DNA from: Planococcus versutus
GTDB lineage: Bacteria; Bacillota; Bacilli; Bacillales_A; Planococcaceae
Length of the DNA stretch: 64,000 nt
NCBI RefSeq assembly: GCF_001186155.3
Contig: NZ_CP016540.2
Span: 620,001-684,000, forward strand
Direction: 5' to 3'
Position 1 is the stretch's first letter. The number at the start of each line of letters is the position of its first letter. Both the position numbers and the translations under genes were made by a program. Under the pieces are notes generated by a model that was given only the letters and a program-made list of their open reading frames with translations, was not told the DNA's origin and ran no database searches. Positions 50,943 through 59,512 of this stretch are shown here, one piece after another.

Positions 50943-52258
50943 CAGAACTAGTTAGAGTTGGATTGATTGGACCGAATGACTCGGTCAATGAAACGATGAA
51001 AGCAGCAAATAGTTTGGACGGAATCGAACTAGTTCCGTTTATTTATCAGCATACTGAAGAAACAAAAAACATTATCACTAAACACTCAGCACGCATCGAG
51101 CATTGGCTTTTTTCAGGCCCCGCACCTTATCATTTTGCACTAAAAGAAAAGTTAATCGATGCAGAACACGCAGATTACATTTTGCTACATGGGTCGAGTC
51201 TACTCGGGACGATGCTAGACGCTATTATGCAAGAAGGAGCGGTGTTGTCGAGCATCAGTGTCGATTCAGTTCCGCGTCAAGAAGTATTAAAGATGCTCAA
51301 GGACTTTGATTTGGAAAAAATGAACATTCACACCGCACCGGAACTCGGCTATATTCCTGCCGAAGAGCTGATCGATTACCACGAGAAACTGTATCGCTCA
51401 GGTGAAATACAAGCAGCTCTCACGTGTGTCCATGCTGCCTACAACAGCTTAAAACAAAGAGGTGTGCCGGTTTACCGGATCAGCGTATCAGAACTGGCTG
51501 CGCATCGGGCGATTTCAGTTATTAAAGAAAGAAGCTTAGCCAACTTGTACCGCATGAAGCAATTGGCAATGATCGGCATTGAAATTATCTATCCGAGCCA
51601 AGCCCAACAACGCAAATCGCCATTTAAAATAGAACGTCAAGAATTGGCGATTAACCGAGTGCTTATTGATTTTACTGAAAAAGTCAAAGGTTCAAAAGTG
51701 AACGGAGGAAATGGCATTTATGTCATTTATACAACGCGAGGAGAGCTAGAGCTGTACGGCAAGTTTCATCACTTAAAAGAAGTGCAAGAAGAAATTTTCG
51801 TCAATAGCACTATGCACGTCCGCATTGGAGTAGGGTATGGCAAGACGGTTTTGGAATCCGAACAAAACGTCAGGTTAGCACTAGATTATGCTCGAGAAAA
51901 AGAAAACAGTATCATCATCAATCTTGACGAAGACGGAAAAGTGACAGAAATCAATTCACTTGGAGACCAACTCCATTATAATCGGCGCAGCAGTGAAGCA
52001 AAATGGCAAGAAGCGCTCAAAGGTGCGTCAATCAGCCAGACCATTATCGCCCGGATTGAGTCGCTGTCTCATCATTATGCAAAAGTGGAAGTGACTTCTC
52101 TTGAGTTGGCCGGGTGGATGAACAGCACAGAACGCAACGCACGTAGAATTTTAAAAGAACTGGAACAAGTTGGTGTTGCAGAAGTCGCAGGAGAAGAATC
52201 CGGCCAAAGAGGACGTCCGCGGATCGTATACCGCTTGCTATTCGGAACGGAAAAATGA
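50939..52258 (+). CDS. Transcriptional regulator with sensor, cyclase-like and winged-helix domains
   Basis: 439 residues. Residues 1-200 look like a Rossmann-type sensor (VRVGLIGPNDSVNETMKAAN, HWLFSGPAPYHFAL), comparable with sensor parts of PrpR/PurR-like regulators. Residues 215-340 resemble a degenerate GGDEF/nucleotide-cyclase-like fold (GGNGIYVIYTTRGELELYGK, MHVRIGVGYGKTVLESEQNV). Residues 355-435 form a winged helix with VTSLELAGWMNSTERNARRI and QRGRPRIVYRLLF. It most likely controls this operon in response to a substrate, ligand unknown. ATGA overlap with the gene before and 16 nt to the transporter gene show one operon. Confidence 0.7.
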   Translation: MTELVRVGLIGPNDSVNETMKAANSLDGIELVPFIYQHTEETKNIITKHSARIEHWLFSGPAPYHFALKEKLIDAEHADYILLHGSSLLGTMLDAIMQEGAVLSSISVDSVPRQEVLKMLKDFDLEKMNIHTAPELGYIPAEELIDYHEKLYRSGEIQAALTCVHAAYNSLKQRGVPVYRISVSELAAHRAISVIKERSLANLYRMKQLAMIGIEIIYPSQAQQRKSPFKIERQELAINRVLIDFTEKVKGSKVNGGNGIYVIYTTRGELELYGKFHHLKEVQEEIFVNSTMHVRIGVGYGKTVLESEQNVRLALDYAREKENSIIINLDEDGKVTEINSLGDQLHYNRRSSEAKWQEALKGASISQTIIARIESLSHHYAKVEVTSLELAGWMNSTERNARRILKELEQVGVAEVAGEESGQRGRPRIVYRLLFGTEK

Positions 52259-52274
52259 CAAAGGAGGAATGGCA

Positions 52275-53789
52275 ATGACATCACCCGTAGAACAACAAGA
52301 CAAAAAAGGATTTTTAAATTTTATCGAAAAATGGGGCAATCGCTTGCCCGACCCATTCTTTATCTTTGTCTATTTAGCTGTGTTTGTTGTCTTATTGTCA
52401 TGGTTGGTCAGTGCGTTTGGCACCACGGTCATCCACCCAGGAACCGCTGAAGAACTGCCAATTCGAAGCATTGTCTCAGGAGAAGGAATTCGCTATATTC
52501 TAGCAGAGACAATCAATAACTTTACCGGCTTTGCACCACTCGGACTGGTCCTTGTTATGATGCTCGGAATCGGATTGGCTGAACGTGTTGGATTGATGGA
52601 AACGGCGATTAAGAAATCCATCTTGAATGCACCAAAGTCACTGATTACTTACGCAGTTATCTTTACAGGAATTATGGGGAACTTGGCATCAGATGCAGCA
52701 TTTATCCTAGTGCCACCACTTGCTGCAATGGTCTTTGTGTCAGTCGGCAGACATCCGCTTGCAGGTCTTGCAGCTGGATTTGCTGGAACAGGTGCTGGGT
52801 TTACAGCGAACATGTTAATCACTGGGACAGACGCATTGCTGTCAGGGATCTCGACGGAAGCTGCACGAACTATTGATAAAACATTTGTAGTTACTCCTGT
52901 TGATAACTGGTATTTCATGAGTGCATCTGTTATTGTCATGGCGATTGTCGGAGCCATCATTACGGAAAGGTTGATCGAGCCGCGACTTGGTGAGTATGCA
53001 GGCAGAACGGATAAATCGTTCGACCCGGTGACAAAGCAAGAAAACAAAGGGTTGTTAAACGCCTTAATCGCGGGAGCCGTGTATATTGGCTTAATCGCTT
53101 TACTGTTGTTCTTCCCAGACTCTCCAGTCAGAAACGAAGACGGCGGCATCATTCCGTCACCATTTTTATCCGGCATTGTGCCAATCATTCTATTCTTTTT
53201 TATCACGATTGCTGTGGCCTATGGAGTTACGGTTAAAAAAATCACAAATTCAAAAGACATTCCTGCTTTTATGGGAGATGCCATTAAAGACATGTCGGGC
53301 TATATCGTACTCATTTTTGCGGCTGCTCAGTTTATCAATTACTTTAATTGGAGCAATCTAGGGATTTGGCTAGCCGTCAACAGTGCAGAATTTCTGACGA
53401 GCATCAATATGACAGGTTTGCCAGTGATGGTCTCATTCAGTGTTCTTGCAGCATTACTGAATCTGTTGATTTTTAGTGGTTCTGCACAATGGGCATTGAT
53501 GGCACCAATTTTCATCCCGATGTTTATGTTACTTGACTACCATCCGGCTTTTGTTCAGTTGGCGTTCCGTATTGCAGATTCTTCGACGAATATCATTACG
53601 CCGCTCAATCCGTACATTTTGATCGTTCTCGCTTTTATGCGAGAATACGATAAAAAAGCGGGACTCGGCACATTGATTTCGTTGATGTTGCCATACAGTC
53701 TTATTTTCTTCGGAGTGTGGCTCATCATGATGATTATCTTCGCATTGACTGGGCTTCCAATCGGACCGGGCATTGGCTTGCGTATCTAA
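52275..53789 (+). CDS. AbgT-family transporter
   Basis: 504 residues from the ATG at 52275, with AAGGAGG 7 nt upstream; the frame runs 105 nt further but that part overlaps the regulator. About twelve hydrophobic segments. Family marks include WGNRLPDPFFIFVYLAVFVV, IGLAERVGLMETAIKKSI, GNLASDAAFILVPPLAAMVF, AAQFINYFNWSNLGIWLAVN and the C-terminal FRIADSSTNIITPLNPYILI. AbgT imports p-aminobenzoyl-glutamate; other members export sulfonamides. Standing behind three M20 hydrolases, import of an aromatic or acyl amino acid amide is the likely role. Confidence 0.9.
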   Translation: MTSPVEQQDKKGFLNFIEKWGNRLPDPFFIFVYLAVFVVLLSWLVSAFGTTVIHPGTAEELPIRSIVSGEGIRYILAETINNFTGFAPLGLVLVMMLGIGLAERVGLMETAIKKSILNAPKSLITYAVIFTGIMGNLASDAAFILVPPLAAMVFVSVGRHPLAGLAAGFAGTGAGFTANMLITGTDALLSGISTEAARTIDKTFVVTPVDNWYFMSASVIVMAIVGAIITERLIEPRLGEYAGRTDKSFDPVTKQENKGLLNALIAGAVYIGLIALLLFFPDSPVRNEDGGIIPSPFLSGIVPIILFFFITIAVAYGVTVKKITNSKDIPAFMGDAIKDMSGYIVLIFAAAQFINYFNWSNLGIWLAVNSAEFLTSINMTGLPVMVSFSVLAALLNLLIFSGSAQWALMAPIFIPMFMLLDYHPAFVQLAFRIADSSTNIITPLNPYILIVLAFMREYDKKAGLGTLISLMLPYSLIFFGVWLIMMIIFALTGLPIGPGIGLRI

Positions 53790-53825
53790 ATGAAAAAAAT
53801 CGAGCAATGCAGTCTTTAATAGAAA

Positions 53826-53870
53826 ACGGCCGTATCAGCAACTAAGTTGTTTCTGATACGGCCATTTTTC
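53826..53870. terminator. Bidirectional terminator
   Basis: GGCCGTATCAG pairs perfectly with CTGATACGGCC; an A-run precedes and a T-run follows, serving both convergent genes. Confidence 0.85.
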
Positions 53871-53873
53871 ACT

Positions 53874-54923
53874 TTATTTTTCTGCTTCTTTCGCGATTTT
53901 GATACTAGTGGGATCAAAAAACTTATCCACTAACTCATAAATCGTGATGAGTTCGTAAAGGATTTTAAACGCTGCTGGAAAGTGGGTAGGGTGCAAGGCA
54001 TCACTCGCTTTGATTCCTTTGCTGTCATCCCAGAACAAGTTGGTAATGTTCTTTAATTGGTGTTGATGCTTTTCGGGATCGTAGTCGATTGAATGCTGCA
54101 AATCGCGCGCAAGCTCCGTTACGGCATGCATAATAATTTCTCGCTCAGCTGTAGTCCACTGGATCGTGTGTAGTGGGATGTAGAGTAACGAACCCAAATG
54201 GAATTCGAGATTATGTATAAAGAGTAATTGCCTTTCCGCCATAAGCAGTTCGGCTTCTCTTCCGCGAATCCAAGGATAAAAACTAGACTCGTCACGCTGG
54301 AAATGGATTAATTTCTCCGTTTTTTTAATCTCAGTAGTCAGTTGCTTGACTAGCTTTTGCTCTTCTTGACGATTTACATCGCCCGCAAATAAGATCGTAC
54401 GAAATGTCTGTTCCAACATCGTTCCAGCGTGTTCGCTAATACTTTGAATACTCGTTAAAATGTCTTTCCGGTAATCTGGTGGGAAGACCAGCATGTTTAC
54501 CGCGGTAGACACGAGCAACCCAACAGTTGTTGTCCCTAAACGAATGAAGAACGAAATTAAAACGTCTTCGTGAATCACTTCAACCATCGCGACAGATGTC
54601 AATGTGGCGACAAGTAACCCAGCATGCAGGTTGAATTTATAACAAGCTAAGATTGTGGCGACCGCAGCGAGTGTATAGGTAATCGGGGAATTCCCGAAAA
54701 GTGTGATAAAGAGAACAGCGAATGCAGAACCAATTGCAGATGCCGGAAAACGAACCAGCCCTTTTTTTATCGAATCGCTAACTGTGGGCTCAATCGAAAC
54801 AATGGCCGTGATCACCGCAAAAACAGGTGGCCAGTTAAACCATTCGCAAATAACAGCTGTTAAAAATATGGCTATCCCTGTTTTCACAATTCGACTGCCA
54901 CTGAATTGAAAATATCGCTTCAT
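53874..54923 (-). CDS. ArAE/FUSC family aromatic acid exporter-like protein
   Basis: 349 residues. Six N-terminal membrane helices (IVKTGIAIFLTAVICEWFNW, PPVFAVITAIVSIEPTVSDS, TTVGLLVSTAVNMLVFPPDY) are followed by a cytoplasmic helical domain with conserved charged text (QEEQKLVKQLTTEIKKTEKL). This is the short Gram-positive DUF939/ArAE_1 form. Relatives export aromatic carboxylic acids, but most are uncharacterised. Placed beside the AbgT operon it could remove aromatic products such as p-aminobenzoate, an inference. Confidence 0.8.
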   Translation of the reverse strand: MKRYFQFSGSRIVKTGIAIFLTAVICEWFNWPPVFAVITAIVSIEPTVSDSIKKGLVRFPASAIGSAFAVLFITLFGNSPITYTLAAVATILACYKFNLHAGLLVATLTSVAMVEVIHEDVLISFFIRLGTTTVGLLVSTAVNMLVFPPDYRKDILTSIQSISEHAGTMLEQTFRTILFAGDVNRQEEQKLVKQLTTEIKKTEKLIHFQRDESSFYPWIRGREAELLMAERQLLFIHNLEFHLGSLLYIPLHTIQWTTAEREIIMHAVTELARDLQHSIDYDPEKHQHQLKNITNLFWDDSKGIKASDALHPTHFPAAFKILYELITIYELVDKFFDPTSIKIAKEAEK

Positions 54924-55397
54924 GTTTTAACCACCATCTTCTTTACGTAGTATCTTTTCCTGTAGTCCAGTATAACATCCATTTCTATAGAGACTCTAAC
55001 TCATTTAATAACTTGTCCCTGAAAATCATGTAACTTCTAAGAAAGCAACATCTTTGGGGCTTTAGTGAGGAGAATAAGAGTTGGAAGTAAAACTTCATCA
55101 TATAATTTTTTTATAGTTGAAAAAATAATATCTATTTCCATCAATAGCATAATATTTAAAGCATATTGACTATTGACAACGTTTACATTAGCCTAAAGAA
55201 AATGAAAAATGTTTTCTTAATCGAAAATCGTACGAAAGCCGTCTATGTAAGACATGAAACAACAGTATACGTGAGATTGGTACGATTTTTTGTATGGCAA
55301 CTAAGTAAGAAAGAAGGCGTGTCAATCGAGTCAAAAAAAGTGGAAGTCGTCAAAGCAATACAACAAGTGGATAACTTTATAAAAGGAGGAAATGAAC
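54924..55397 (+). other. Leader region of the ECF operon; doubtful 82-codon ORF at 55166-55414
   Basis: 474 bp without a certain gene. The ORF 55166-55414 (MTIDNVYISLKKMKNVFLIE, later FFVWQLSKKEGVSIESKKVE) has no ribosome site and ends inside the S-component gene, whose own AAGGAGG it contains. It is Lys/Val-rich and could be a small regulator, but support is weak. I looked for the conserved cores of TPP, cobalamin and FMN riboswitches and saw none. Confidence 0.4.
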
Positions 55398-56003
55398 ATG
55401 AAGAGAAACTTTAAAAAAGATTTTACTTTACTTGCACTTTTACTTATTCCAATCGGGGTAGCTATTAACTTTGTTGGGTTTCAAGTAGCTCAAATTTTAA
55501 GGTTACCTATTTTTTTGGACACAATCGGAACAATCTTGGTGGGTGTTATCGCAGGACCGTTAGTTGCAATCGTAGCGGCATTTATAACAAACTCTATTAC
55601 TGCGATTTTTAATCCGATTTACTTTCCTTATGTTATTACATCAATGGCAATCGGGTTAGGTGCAGGTTTGCTTTCTAAATTTGGCATGTTTCGCACTATC
55701 TATAAAGCTATAATTTCAGGACTTATCATCACAGCTATCGCGGTAGTAGCGTCTGCTCCTATTACAGTTTTGTTTTTTGGAGGAGCGACAGGCAATACAT
55801 CGTCTGCCATTACGGCGACATTTTTAGCGATGGGTCAAAATATTTGGAGCGCGGTTTTTACTTCAACCATTATTACGGAAATTGCGGACAAAGTGATCTC
55901 TGTGTTATTTGTTTACTTTATCGTGAAAAGCATTTCGGATCGCTATTTATCAAAAATGAAGTATGGCCATATGTATATGAAAAAAAGTAACCGCAATCGA
56001 TAA
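55398..56003 (+). CDS. ECF transporter S component (substrate-specific membrane protein)
   Basis: 201 residues from the ATG at 55398, 8 nt after AAGGAGG; an ATG two codons earlier is too close to that site. Five or six membrane helices: FTLLALLLIPIGVAINFVGF, LPIFLDTIGTILVGVIAGPL, ITAIFNPIYFPYVITSMAIG and AIISGLIITAIAVVASAPIT. The LDTIGT-GPLVAIVAAFITN layout is typical of vitamin-type S components. Substrate cannot be read. It starts a complete ECF operon with T and two A components, so this is a group I system with its own energising module. Confidence 0.8.
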   Translation: MKRNFKKDFTLLALLLIPIGVAINFVGFQVAQILRLPIFLDTIGTILVGVIAGPLVAIVAAFITNSITAIFNPIYFPYVITSMAIGLGAGLLSKFGMFRTIYKAIISGLIITAIAVVASAPITVLFFGGATGNTSSAITATFLAMGQNIWSAVFTSTIITEIADKVISVLFVYFIVKSISDRYLSKMKYGHMYMKKSNRNR

Positions 56004-56057
56004 GTAGGTTTGTTGCTGTTAGTTAAGCGAAGAGTACGTTAAGGGAGATAATATAGG

Positions 56058-56795
56058 ATGAAAAACTCACTAGTGAATTTGTATCCGTTAACCAAATTTT
56101 ACTTTGCCTTATTTATTGCTGCTACTGTCATCATTGTTCCTAATTATGTGTTTGCCTTTGCTTGGTTTCCAGTGTTGATATTAATCGCAGTTGTTGCGGG
56201 TGTTGTAAAGTCGTTCTTATCGTTTATCTTAAAAACGTTGTTTATCTTGTTAGTCATTGTGTTTTTGATGCAATTGTTCTTTTATCCCGGAGATGAAGTT
56301 CTTGCCTCTTGGTGGATTTTTGAGGTATCCAGAGAAGGTTTGAATTACGGATTGACGTTAACTTCACGAATTCTGGCAATTGGTTCTGCTTTTATCTTAT
56401 TTTTCCGCATTGTGGAAGTGAAAGATTTTGTGAAATCACTTGAAGATGTCGGTATGCCGTCTACAGGAGCGTACGTTGTTATGTCAACATTACAAATTAT
56501 TCCAGAGATGCGTCGTCAATCGAATACTATAATGGAAGCTCAAAAAACACGAGGTGTCGAAACAGAAGGCTCGTTTGTAAATAGAGCAAAAGCGTTTTTT
56601 CCGACATTGACGCCACTCATTCTTTCATCAATAGCAAGTACGGAAGAAAGAGCAATTACATTAGAAGCACGAGCTTTTTCTGCACCTGGTAAAAAGACCA
56701 GTCTGCACCAGTTGACTAAGCGACCAATTGATCGTGTCTTGCCATGGGTTTATATCATCATCGTTATAGGACTTATTATTTGGAGGGTTTTCTGA
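56058..56795 (+). CDS. ECF transporter T component (EcfT-like permease)
   Basis: 245 residues with four or five membrane helices in the first 125 residues, then the two coupling helices with Ala-Arg-Gly-type motifs: AQKTRGVETEGS and LEARAFSAPGKKT. These contact the two ATPases. AAGGGAGA lies about 9 nt before the ATG. The stop codon overlaps the next start (TGATG). Confidence 0.85.
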   Translation: MKNSLVNLYPLTKFYFALFIAATVIIVPNYVFAFAWFPVLILIAVVAGVVKSFLSFILKTLFILLVIVFLMQLFFYPGDEVLASWWIFEVSREGLNYGLTLTSRILAIGSAFILFFRIVEVKDFVKSLEDVGMPSTGAYVVMSTLQIIPEMRRQSNTIMEAQKTRGVETEGSFVNRAKAFFPTLTPLILSSIASTEERAITLEARAFSAPGKKTSLHQLTKRPIDRVLPWVYIIIVIGLIIWRVF

Positions 56796-57673
56796 TGACA
56801 TCAATCATCCAGCTAAAGGACGTTTCTTACAGGTATCCTGTAGGGGATGAATGGGTACTGAAACATCTAACAGTAGATATAAAAAAAGGTAGCTTTGTAT
56901 CCATAGTCGGAAATAACGGATCAGGCAAAACGACACTTTGTAATATCATCAGAGGCTTTATTCCACATTTTCATAAAGGCGAATTGGAAGGTACAGTTAT
57001 GTTAGATGGCAAAGATATGAGTGATTATGAACTGGGTCAATTAAGTGAAAAAATTGGGTATGTGTTTCAAAATCCATTTACGCAAATATCGGGTGTGAAA
57101 GATACGGTTTTTGAAGAAGTGGCATATGGTCTAGAAAATTTAGGAGTTCCAGTTGAAGAAATTTATCCAAGAGTAGAAGACGTGTTAACACTCGTTAACA
57201 TTCAAGACTTACGTGAAAAAAATCCGTTTGAACTTTCAGGAGGTCAGCGACAACGTGTAGCTTTAGCTTCTATCATTGTAATGGATCCGGAAATTTTAGT
57301 AATAGACGAGCCTTCTTCCCAGTTAGATCCTATCGGGACAGATCAAGTATTTGAAATCATTCGTTTAATGAAGGAAAAAGGAAAAACAATTATTCTTGTA
57401 GAACATAAAATGGATTTGGTAGCTGAGTATTCGGATACATTAATTCTTTTAGACAAAGGAACCATTTCAGTGCAAGGCGAGACTAGAAAAGTATTGAGCG
57501 ATCCTCTTTATGCAAGTGCAAATGTCCAGTATCCTCACGTGACAGAAGTGGCTCTTGAACTCCAAAAGGCTGGAGTTCCGTTGGCTTTTTTACCTATTAA
57601 GTATTCTGAGGTAGCGACTTGTTTTCAAACCAGCGTAGGAGGATTGCATGATGACTCATCTCGTTTTGAATAA
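56795..57673 (+). CDS. ECF transporter ATPase A1
   Basis: 292 residues from the ATG at 56795, which overlaps the stop of the T component and has TGGAGGG upstream; the frame reaches 51 nt further back. Walker A is VGNNGSGKTTLCN, Q-loop GYVFQNPFTQISG, signature FELSGGQRQRVALAS, Walker B ILVIDEPSSQLDP and H-loop ILVEHKMD. All nucleotide-binding motifs are intact. It overlaps the next ATPase gene by 26 nt. Confidence 0.9.
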   Translation: MTSIIQLKDVSYRYPVGDEWVLKHLTVDIKKGSFVSIVGNNGSGKTTLCNIIRGFIPHFHKGELEGTVMLDGKDMSDYELGQLSEKIGYVFQNPFTQISGVKDTVFEEVAYGLENLGVPVEEIYPRVEDVLTLVNIQDLREKNPFELSGGQRQRVALASIIVMDPEILVIDEPSSQLDPIGTDQVFEIIRLMKEKGKTIILVEHKMDLVAEYSDTLILLDKGTISVQGETRKVLSDPLYASANVQYPHVTEVALELQKAGVPLAFLPIKYSEVATCFQTSVGGLHDDSSRFE

Positions 57674-58475
57674 TGTTAGTTTCCAATATCCTGATGGAAC
57701 ACAAGCACTAGAGAATGTATCGCTAGAAATTCCACAAGGACAGCGAATTGCACTAGTGGGACAAAACGGCGCAGGAAAAACAACGGCAGTAAAACTGATG
57801 AACGGGTTATTAAAACCAACTACAGGCGAAGTTATTGTAGGAGAATGGAATACCACTTCCAAGACAACCGCACAACTGTCCCGAAAAGTAGGCTACGTTT
57901 TTCAAAATCCGGACGACCAAATCTTTCATAACGAAGTGATAAAAGAAGTTCGGTTTGGACCAAAAAATATGGGGTTTGATCTGGAGCGTGTTGAAGAAAT
58001 GACTCAATGGGCATTAGAGCTTTGTGGCATTTCACAGTATGCAGAAGAAAATCCCTATAACTTGCCATATTCCATGAGGAAGTTTGTGACGGTAGCATCT
58101 GTCATCGCGATGGATTCTGACATTATCATTCTGGATGAACCAACAGCAGGGCAAGATAAAATTGGTTTGGAAATACTGGGAAATCTGTTGGAAACACTCG
58201 AGTCTTTGGGGAAAACTGTAATAACCATCACGCATGATATGGAATTTGTAACAACTCATTTCAAACGAATCATCGTGATGGCGAATCGACGCATTATAGC
58301 AGATGATCAAGCAATGACCATTTTCTATCAAGACGACATTTTAACAGAAAGTATGTTGAAACCGCCGGCAGTTGCTCAGATGGCTGCTTTACTGAATATT
58401 CCTCATGCGGTTTTGTCTAAAAAAGAATTGATCGCGTATATAAAAAGTCACTATCAGCCCTTAAGTAGTGAATAA
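57648..58475 (+). CDS. ECF transporter ATPase A2 with degenerate signature motif
   Basis: 275 residues. Walker A is VGQNGAGKTTAVK, Q-loop GYVFQNPDDQIFHNE, Walker B IIILDEPTAGQDKIG and H-loop VITITHDME, all normal. The ABC signature, expected as LSGGQ, reads NLPYSMRKFVTVAS, so the Ser and both Gly residues are missing. In an A1-A2 heterodimer this leaves one composite ATP site degenerate and the other complete, an asymmetry known from heterodimeric ABC proteins. AGGAGG lies before the ATG. Last gene of the ECF operon. Confidence 0.85.
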   Translation: MMTHLVLNNVSFQYPDGTQALENVSLEIPQGQRIALVGQNGAGKTTAVKLMNGLLKPTTGEVIVGEWNTTSKTTAQLSRKVGYVFQNPDDQIFHNEVIKEVRFGPKNMGFDLERVEEMTQWALELCGISQYAEENPYNLPYSMRKFVTVASVIAMDSDIIILDEPTAGQDKIGLEILGNLLETLESLGKTVITITHDMEFVTTHFKRIIVMANRRIIADDQAMTIFYQDDILTESMLKPPAVAQMAALLNIPHAVLSKKELIAYIKSHYQPLSSE

Positions 58476-58512
58476 CGCTTATGGCACTGCGTGTAAAGAT
58501 CATGTACTATTT

Positions 58513-58645
58513 CAGAAAAAACTTTAAACGATGCAGAATATGGAACGCAATTGATATTCTGTAACAGTCTTTACTCTTCTACATTTAAGATCTGTGTAGA
58601 AGAGTTTCTTTTTATGCCGTTATATAAATTGCGCCACTCCAGAAA
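58513..58645 (+). repeat. Divergent R element copy (doubtful) with terminator hairpin
   Basis: CAGAAAAAACTTTAAACGAT, hairpin ACTCTTCTACA...TGTAGAAGAGT, a T-run and CGTTATATAAATTGCGCCACTCC follow the family layout at low identity. It starts 37 nt after the last ECF gene and will terminate it whatever its origin. Confidence 0.5.
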
Positions 58646-58664
58646 TAAAGTAAGAGGTGAAAAA

Positions 58665-59417
58665 ATGAACCCGAGTGAAGTCATAACATTTTTACTGATC
58701 GGGCTTGGCGTGTTGTTGGTGATTGCAGGAGCTTGGATCATCTTTAGAAAACGAAGAAAATGGGCAATTGTTTTAACTACGCTATTGGTTGTTGGGTATA
58801 TTGGGTATGTTGCGTATTACCCTTACTTAAAAGTCAGTATCCATGCAGAGAAGTATGAGCAAGTCAGTGAGTATTTAGCTACCACTTATCCAGACCGGGA
58901 ATTCATGATTATTCCTGAGCAGTATGAAGAAGGCAATACGGTCGGGTATTTTGATGTTAATGATGAAGAAACTCCAGACATGGGTGTGAGTTTACACGTG
59001 GATAAAAATGGACAAGTCCAGCAAACAGGCAGTTGGACAACGGGTGAGTTTCCCACACAACAGGAGTTATGGCGAGGACTCGAATTTGATTATGGAGAAA
59101 GTTATACGCTAGACAGAAAGAATAGCGAGATAATAAAAAAAGATGAATGGATTGATGGGGAACTTACCGTGTTTGCATTAACGATAGATGGAATGCCCGC
59201 AATCGCAGTTTATGAATACTCAAGAGCTGGTTATGGCTTAATGGATTTGCAGGTAGCAGAAGATAAGTTATTCGTTTCTACTAGTGCAGAAGAACATACG
59301 TTTATCTATGTGGATGAACGCTACAAAGAGAAGACGGCAGCCTTTTTAGTGGAGAGCGGAGAAACGATGTCTGTGGATGCGACAGAGTATAAAGGAAAAC
59401 TTCTTGTGGTGGAGTAG
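58665..59417 (+). CDS. Hypothetical membrane protein
   Basis: 250 residues from the ATG at 58665 with AAGAGGTG upstream; the frame extends 114 nt further through the repeat. Two N-terminal membrane helices (ITFLLIGLGVLLVIAGAWII, WAIVLTTLLVVGYIGYVAYY) are followed by an extracytoplasmic domain of about 190 residues, acidic and beta-rich (YATTYPD-like REFMIIPEQYEEGNTVGYFD, GVSLHVDKNGQVQQTGSWTT). Not recognised as a known family; a link to DUF3139-like small proteins is possible but unproven. Confidence 0.7.
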   Translation: MNPSEVITFLLIGLGVLLVIAGAWIIFRKRRKWAIVLTTLLVVGYIGYVAYYPYLKVSIHAEKYEQVSEYLATTYPDREFMIIPEQYEEGNTVGYFDVNDEETPDMGVSLHVDKNGQVQQTGSWTTGEFPTQQELWRGLEFDYGESYTLDRKNSEIIKKDEWIDGELTVFALTIDGMPAIAVYEYSRAGYGLMDLQVAEDKLFVSTSAEEHTFIYVDERYKEKTAAFLVESGETMSVDATEYKGKLLVVE

Positions 59418-59512
59418 AATATGTGTGAATTGCTAAAACAGCAAGTAGCACAACAAGTTAGATCTAGTTTTAGAAAGGGTATATAATGAAAAAATCAAAT
59501 AGGAGGGACTCT

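Noticed and set aside
54924..55397. Vitamin riboswitch upstream of the ECF operon
   Set aside because: No conserved TPP, cobalamin or FMN riboswitch core was visible by eye; a covariance-model scan would be decisive.
55166..55414. 82-codon ORF as a definite gene
   Set aside because: It has no ribosome site, its end overlaps the S-component gene, and no family is recognised.
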